NCBI RefSeq assembly: GCF_018333215.1
Contig: NZ_BORO01000008.1
Span: 84,684-148,683, forward strand
DNA from: Oceanobacillus sp. J11TS1
GTDB taxonomy: Bacteria > Bacillota > Bacilli > Bacillales > Amphibacillaceae
DNA: 64,000 nt
Direction of reading: 5' to 3'
In this document: one piece after another, positions 59,892 through 64,000 of the stretch
Layout: the number at the start of each line of letters is the position of its first letter
Numbering within the stretch: position 1 is the first letter of the stretch
Notes under the pieces: model-generated
Database searches by the model: none
What the model saw: only the letters and a program-made list of their open reading frames with translations
What the model was told of the DNA's origin: nothing
Position numbers and translations under genes: made by a program

Positions 59892-59931
59892 AGAAAAACG
59901 GCAGCTTGAGGTATATAGCTGTTGTTTTTCG
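59892..59931 (+). terminator. Terminator after the kinase fragment
   Basis: GAAAAACGGCAGCT pairs with AGCTGTTGTTTTTC around TTGAGGTATAT-type loop sequence. The following 290 bases to the next gene hold no ORF and presumably its promoter. Confidence 0.85.
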
Positions 59932-60223
59932 TTTAACTATACTAATAATTAAAAAGAGGTTCAAAGATTCTTTGAAGAAGTATTGTTAAGTGGAAAGCAG
60001 AATTTAATTAAAGAGGATTATTTGATGAATAGACTGTCTTAGTAAATTCCTTTTTAACATCAAACAATGCGGTGACTTTCCTTTTTCTGTCATATTACGG
60101 GAAATCAAAGTTGTATAATTATTAGAATTTTTTAAATAATAACTGTCAGAACATGTTCTTTAATGTTATGATGAATATTAAACTAGTAATTTGAAAAAGA
60201 AGAAAAGGGAAGAGGGGAAGCAA

Positions 60224-62095
60224 ATGGTAAAAAGAATCCATGTTTTTCTCTATATACTCTTATTAGGTTTATGTTTACCACGCACGCTTTCAGCAGCAGA
60301 AGATACAACACCATCCGGTATCCCAATTGAGGAACTGGAGGAATTTGTAGACGATTATGCAGAAGAATACATAGGAAATACCGTAGCAGGCGCAGCAATT
60401 ATTGCTATCAAAGATAACGAAATTGTCCTATCCAAAGGCTATGGTTATGCTGATGTAGAAAATCAAATTCGGATGGATCCAGAGACAACGGTTCTCGAAT
60501 GGGGATCGATTACAAAATTATTCGTCTGGGTCTCCGCTATGCAACTTGCTGAGCAAGGAGAACTGGATTTAGAGGAAGATATCCGAACCTATTTACCGGA
60601 TGATTTTCTGACCAAGTTACATTTTGATGAACCCATTACCATGCTAAACTTAATGCATCATAATGCAGGCTTTGAAGAGTATATTTTTGATTTGTCATTT
60701 GACTCTCCAGAACATTTAGAACCTTTGGAGGAATCCTTGAAATTAGCAGAACCAGAACAGGTTTATAAGCCTGGAGAGGTTGTTGCCTATTCCAATTATT
60801 CTACTTCCTTAGCCGCTTATATTATGGAAGGCATCACCGGTCAGCCTTTTTATGCGTATGTGGATGAACATATTTTTGAAGAATTAGGAATGAGCTATTC
60901 AACCATGCATTTGCCTGTTGAAGATGATCAAGAAATTATGCTTAATAAAGGAAAAGGATATTTAACTGGAGAGAACGGTGATTTTACAGAATCGCAGCCT
61001 TTTTATATTTCCGTTTATCCGAGTGGAGGAATAAATGGAACAGCGATAGATTTAGCAAAGTTTGCACAGGCTTTGATGCCGCCTGAGTCGGAGGAGACTT
61101 CTTTATTCCAAGAAAACGGAACACTATCTGAACTGCTTTCAACAAGTTATTCTCCTGAGGAGGGTGTTCCAGGACTCGCTCATGGTTTCTGGGAATACGA
61201 TGGTGCTTACAGAGGGTTAACGCATGCAGGAAATACCGTTGCTTATTCCAGTAATATGCAAATCGTACCGGAAGATAATTTTGCAATTATCGTTTTGACT
61301 AATCAGGCTGCTGAAACAGATCTTTCATATGGGCTGATAGATGAATTAGTTGGAAGGGGGGATCAAACGGTGCAAGAAAATCTTCCTTCAACGTCTGAAG
61401 TAGAAGGATCTTATCTAACGGCACGCCGTACATATAATGGTTTTATGAATCTTTATGCCTATTTAGCACCATTGGATGTTCAATCTATTAACGACAATGA
61501 AATTGAATTGGGTTTAGCAGGTTTTAAAGCAACTTATGTGCAAACAAGTCCATATGTCTATAAGTTAAAAAGTGGAAATGATATTTTTATCCCAAACAAT
61601 GTGATGTATTTTCATGTGAATGATGGAGAAGCAGAGCAAATTTCAACTGTTTATGCTGATTATGTGGCTATGGATAAAAGTAAACCTTTTCTTTTCATAA
61701 GCTTAGGACTGTTTATTTGGTTCATGGTATATTTTCTGATTTCTCCATTTGTTTTAATGGTGCTGGCATTTTTACGAAAGAGAAGGAAACAAAGAGCAAC
61801 GGCAGTTACAAAATGGAACTGGGTGATGACGCTTTCAGGAACGGCATTAGCGGTTAATTTAGCGGTGTTAGCTGTACGCATGTTATCTAACCCAATGCGG
61901 GCTTCTTCAGAGCTGCTTATCCATTTTATAGGTAACTATGTTTTTACTATAATCAGTTTAATTTCCATTGTTATGGTGATAATAGTCTGGAAAAAAGCTC
62001 GGCTATCGAAATGGAAGAAGGTTGGATATCTACTGACTTGTATCAGCAGCATTTTGTTTATTGCTTGGCTGATTATTTGGCAGATGTATGCATAG
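60224..62095 (+). CDS. Secreted/membrane beta-lactamase-family serine hydrolase
   Basis: This 623-residue protein has a signal peptide (HVFLYILLLGLCLPRTLSAA) and a class-C/penicillin-binding-type domain (about 30-390). Its motifs are SxxK as WGSITKLFV, YxN as YSNYSTSLAAYI, and HxG as THAGNTVAYSS. A linker and four C-terminal membrane spans follow (about 490-620). The combination resembles Bacillus PbpE/FmtA-like esterases or peptidases fused to membrane spans; the substrate is unknown. ATG 60224 has AAGAGGGGAAG upstream and gives a clean signal peptide; an upstream TTG (60191) would add a lysine-rich stretch. Confidence 0.88.
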   Translation: MVKRIHVFLYILLLGLCLPRTLSAAEDTTPSGIPIEELEEFVDDYAEEYIGNTVAGAAIIAIKDNEIVLSKGYGYADVENQIRMDPETTVLEWGSITKLFVWVSAMQLAEQGELDLEEDIRTYLPDDFLTKLHFDEPITMLNLMHHNAGFEEYIFDLSFDSPEHLEPLEESLKLAEPEQVYKPGEVVAYSNYSTSLAAYIMEGITGQPFYAYVDEHIFEELGMSYSTMHLPVEDDQEIMLNKGKGYLTGENGDFTESQPFYISVYPSGGINGTAIDLAKFAQALMPPESEETSLFQENGTLSELLSTSYSPEEGVPGLAHGFWEYDGAYRGLTHAGNTVAYSSNMQIVPEDNFAIIVLTNQAAETDLSYGLIDELVGRGDQTVQENLPSTSEVEGSYLTARRTYNGFMNLYAYLAPLDVQSINDNEIELGLAGFKATYVQTSPYVYKLKSGNDIFIPNNVMYFHVNDGEAEQISTVYADYVAMDKSKPFLFISLGLFIWFMVYFLISPFVLMVLAFLRKRRKQRATAVTKWNWVMTLSGTALAVNLAVLAVRMLSNPMRASSELLIHFIGNYVFTIISLISIVMVIIVWKKARLSKWKKVGYLLTCISSILFIAWLIIWQMYA

Positions 62096-62653
62096 ATGAA
62101 CAATATTGTATTGCTGAAACGAAGAGAGGAAGTCATTATCGCTGACGGATTCTCTTTTTTCCCAATTACATGTTTATTTACAGATTGTATTTGAGTGGTC
62201 TGAGATATACACATATTTTCTCATAGAATGATATTTCTATTGTTCCAGATGAGGAGGGGCTACTTGACATTCCGGGAGTGCTGGTTGAGGATATAACGTT
62301 TTTGACAGATTTCTAAAAAAAACTGATGATCAAATGACTTATATCTATGATTTAGATGAAAATTAAACTCATGAATTTATTTTAGAGCAAAGTGCAGACC
62401 AATGGAGCCTTTGCCGTTTTGTTTATCTGCAGAAGGAAATGTACCTTCGAATCAGAAATTTAACAATGATTTAACATTACCAAAAAATCAATATAAATGT
62501 TGTTCAATGGTTGAAAAACGTAAAATACGGGTTTGAAAATCTATTTATACATTGATTATGTACAGGGAAATTCCTATTTTACGGTTTTGCTTTTCCCTAC
62601 AAAGTCTATACAATTAAAATAAATTTATTATTACTTGGGGACGTGGTAAAATA
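62096..62653. other. Gap with a pRiA4b-ORF3-like relic
   Basis: Only the relic described separately and an A+T-rich promoter region for the next gene are seen. A weak hairpin (GAAGAGAGGAAGTC...GACGGATTCTCTTTTTT, about 62118-62159) may end the serine hydrolase transcript. Confidence 0.45.
62239..62490 (+). pseudogene. Remnant of a pRiA4b ORF-3-like protein
   Basis: Protein-like text with stops and frame changes: VPDEEGLLDIPG, then MTYIYDLDEN-stop-THEFILEQ, then in another frame PFCLSAEGNVPSNQ. Intact family members read TYIYDFGDxWxHEI and later P-x-CLAGEGACPPED, so the order and spacing fit. The family is common on mobile DNA and plasmids. The gene is dead. Confidence 0.6.
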
Positions 62654-63679
62654 ATGCCGACAATAGTAAAAGAAAATAAAAAGACTTACCGTGAAAGAAA
62701 TACGGATTACGATGGGCTCTGGAAAGATTTGATTGAGGAATTGTTTCGGGAATTTATCGAATATTTTGCACATGATTTGTATCCGGAAATTGATTTGGAA
62801 AAAGGAGCAAACTTCTTGAATCTGGAACTTTTTCAGTTTGTTATTGATTCGAGAAAAGGAAGAAATTATACGGACAAATTAGTCAAAGTGCTGCTGAAAA
62901 ACGGAGAAGAAAAATATGTCTTCATCCATATCGAAGTGCAGGCCATAGGAGAACAAGTCTTTGCTGAACGTATGTTTAAATATTTTTACCGAATCTACGA
63001 TAAATACAATCAACCGATTTATTCCATCGCCCTTCTAACCGATGCAAGCCATCAGCATCATAAAGACTCGTTTCATTATTCTTTTTATGGAACAGAACTA
63101 ACCTATGCATATAATACTTATCGATTTTATGGAAAAGATGAGGAGGAGCTGAAAAGATCTGATAATCCATTCGCTTTAGCTGTTCTTGCGGGAATTTATG
63201 TCAGTAAAAACACTGGAAAGACAGATAAAGATAATGAAAAAAAGTTCCACTTTAAGCAGAAACTCATCAGCCTGGCATTCAAAAAATATTCAAATCGCGG
63301 AACTTATCTTTCAGCCTTGTTATACTTTATCGATTATATCCTGCAAATACCACCGGAATTCCAGGAAAAACTGTACGAATCATTACCAATCGCACAAAAT
63401 GAAAAGGAGGAAGGAAAAATAATGGGAATGGAAAAGTTAAGAGACACTCCGACGTTTGGAAGATTGTTTAGAGAAATCGAAGAAGAAGCGACAAAGAGGG
63501 GCATGGAAAAAGGTATGGAAAAAGGCATGGAAAAAGGTATAGAGAAAGGAATGAAAGAAGCAGAACGAAATTTTGTGAAGAAGCTTTTAGAAAGAAACTA
63601 TTCGGATGAAGAGATATCTGAATTAACTGGTCTCGAGCTTAAGAAAGTTAATGAGCTACGGAAATCACTTGAAAATTAA
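62654..63679 (+). CDS. Rpn-family (PD-(D/E)xK) nuclease / putative transposase-like protein
   Basis: This 341-residue protein is of the Rpn/PD-(D/E)xK nuclease-transposase group. The nuclease core is D in RNYTDKLVKVLL and ExQ in YVFIHIEVQAIGE. The C-terminal part has a tandem run of RGMEKGMEKGMEKGIEKGMKE (DNA at about 63496-63560, roughly 12-base units) and ends with a small helical domain (NYSDEEISELTGLELKKVNE). E. coli RpnA promotes RecA-independent recombination; a role in DNA transfer or defence here is inference. ATG 62654 has only a weak GGGG site upstream. Confidence 0.85.
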   Translation: MPTIVKENKKTYRERNTDYDGLWKDLIEELFREFIEYFAHDLYPEIDLEKGANFLNLELFQFVIDSRKGRNYTDKLVKVLLKNGEEKYVFIHIEVQAIGEQVFAERMFKYFYRIYDKYNQPIYSIALLTDASHQHHKDSFHYSFYGTELTYAYNTYRFYGKDEEELKRSDNPFALAVLAGIYVSKNTGKTDKDNEKKFHFKQKLISLAFKKYSNRGTYLSALLYFIDYILQIPPEFQEKLYESLPIAQNEKEEGKIMGMEKLRDTPTFGRLFREIEEEATKRGMEKGMEKGMEKGIEKGMKEAERNFVKKLLERNYSDEEISELTGLELKKVNELRKSLEN

Positions 63680-63693
63680 TCAAATCACCTGTG

Positions 63694-63752
63694 AAAGAAC
63701 CTATCACTGTTAATTATTTCACATTAGCAACAATAGGTTCTTTAAATTTTTA
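63694..63752 (+). terminator. Terminator after the Rpn-family gene
   Basis: AAAGAACCTAT (63694-63704) and ATAGGTTCTTT (63733-63743) pair perfectly around a 28-base loop, then AAATTTTT. Confidence 0.75.
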
Positions 63753-63822
63753 GAAACTGCTATTGGTTATAAAAATTTATGTGATTTGTTAGGGAACATA
63801 ATTTAAACTTTACTCAAACGAA

Positions 63823-63863
63823 AAAACAGATATATCTTCTGAATAGGATATATCTGTTTCTAA
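63823..63863. terminator. Perfect hairpin, probably a terminator
   Basis: AAACAGATATATC pairs with GATATATCTGTTT around TTCTGAATAG, with A and T runs on the outside. It may read in either direction. Confidence 0.75.
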
Positions 63864-63969
63864 TCTAATACTTAGATGACGTAAAATAGTTTGTGTAAAA
63901 TAGTTGAGATAAAAAAAGAGGTAGGGTACCCTCGAAATTGGACAAAAAATCAAGAAAGGAGACCCTACC

Positions 63970-64000
63970 ATGTCTCAAAGTATAAATCAAAATACCTTTA
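63970..64000 (+). CDS. Start of a gene cut by the window edge, possibly an insertion-sequence transposase
   Basis: ATG 63970 follows AAAGGAG and encodes MSQSINQNTF before the window ends. The leader holds GGTAGGGT (63922-63929) and, inverted, ACCCTACC (63962-63969), just before the ATG. A short leader with such repeats suggests the left part of an insertion sequence. With ten codons visible the family cannot be named. Confidence 0.4.
   Translation, partial: MSQSINQNTF

Noticed and set aside
63496-63560. Short tandem repeats that might suggest a CRISPR or minisatellite
   Set aside because: They are in-frame ME-KG codon repeats inside the Rpn-family gene, without spacers.

Overview
The window is a stretch of A+T-rich chromosome from an endospore-forming Firmicute of the family Bacillaceae. 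The evidence is spo0A and sirA, a conserved gene order shared with Bacillus subtilis (lexA / yneB-ynzC-tkt-sirA-yneF-ccdA-ccdC-yneK-citB-yneN-yneP-yneQ-yneR-plsY-yneT-parE-parC), strong AGGAGG-type ribosome binding sites, and many TTG and GTG starts. The protein style and an OpuC-type osmolyte importer suggest a halotolerant genus such as Oceanobacillus or Virgibacillus. That genus-level call is inference only.

Layout. 1-1.0 kb: spo0A with a sigma-H-type promoter. 1.1-8.4 kb: lexA divergent from an SOS-type promoter driving a 31-residue membrane peptide, then yneB, ynzC, tkt, an ATPase, sirA with a Spo0A box, and yneF. 9-17.3 kb: ccdA, ccdC, yneK, a PAS histidine kinase, aconitase with a CcpC-like site and a hairpin over a Shine-Dalgarno sequence, and the yneN-P-Q run. 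17.4-23 kb: yneR, yidD, folE2 and plsY (minus strand), then a two-gene OpuC-like ABC importer with a fused permease/binding protein, and yneT. 23.8-28.3 kb: topoisomerase IV (parE, parC). 28.6-33.7 kb: a five-gene acyl-CoA/branched-chain degradation operon behind a cre site. 34-38.6 kb: dynamin DynA and the exonuclease YpcP. 38.9-46.4 kb: a PH-domain protein, cysteine synthase, dapA behind a lysine riboswitch, and several poorly characterised genes, ending with a His/Cys-rich peptide. 46.6-50.6 kb: an ABC exporter, a beta-lactamase-like lipoprotein, a GNAT enzyme and a nonsense-interrupted gene. 50.8-54.3 kb: a lia (cell-envelope stress) operon.

From 54.4 kb to the end the character changes to an accessory region full of broken genes: a frameshifted DJ-1/PfpI gene, the fused remains of a response regulator and histidine kinase, another kinase fragment, and a pRiA4b-ORF3-like remnant. 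It also holds a large beta-lactamase-family protein, an Rpn-type nuclease and the start of what may be an insertion sequence. Intact among this debris is an Erm 23S rRNA methyltransferase gene. It is preceded by two short leader ORFs (15 and 19 codons), both starting MGI-x-SIAV, and by a full set of mutually exclusive RNA stems that would hide the leader-2 ribosome site and the erm start. This is a complete macrolide-inducible translational attenuator of the erm(A) two-leader type and the most noteworthy system in the window.

The genes connect through sporulation control (Spo0A to sirA), DNA damage (LexA to its divergent target), carbon catabolite control (CcpA/CcpC to the acyl-CoA operon and aconitase), and envelope or antibiotic stress (lia operon, erm). 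All functional names rest on reading motifs and remembered family sequences; no searches were run.
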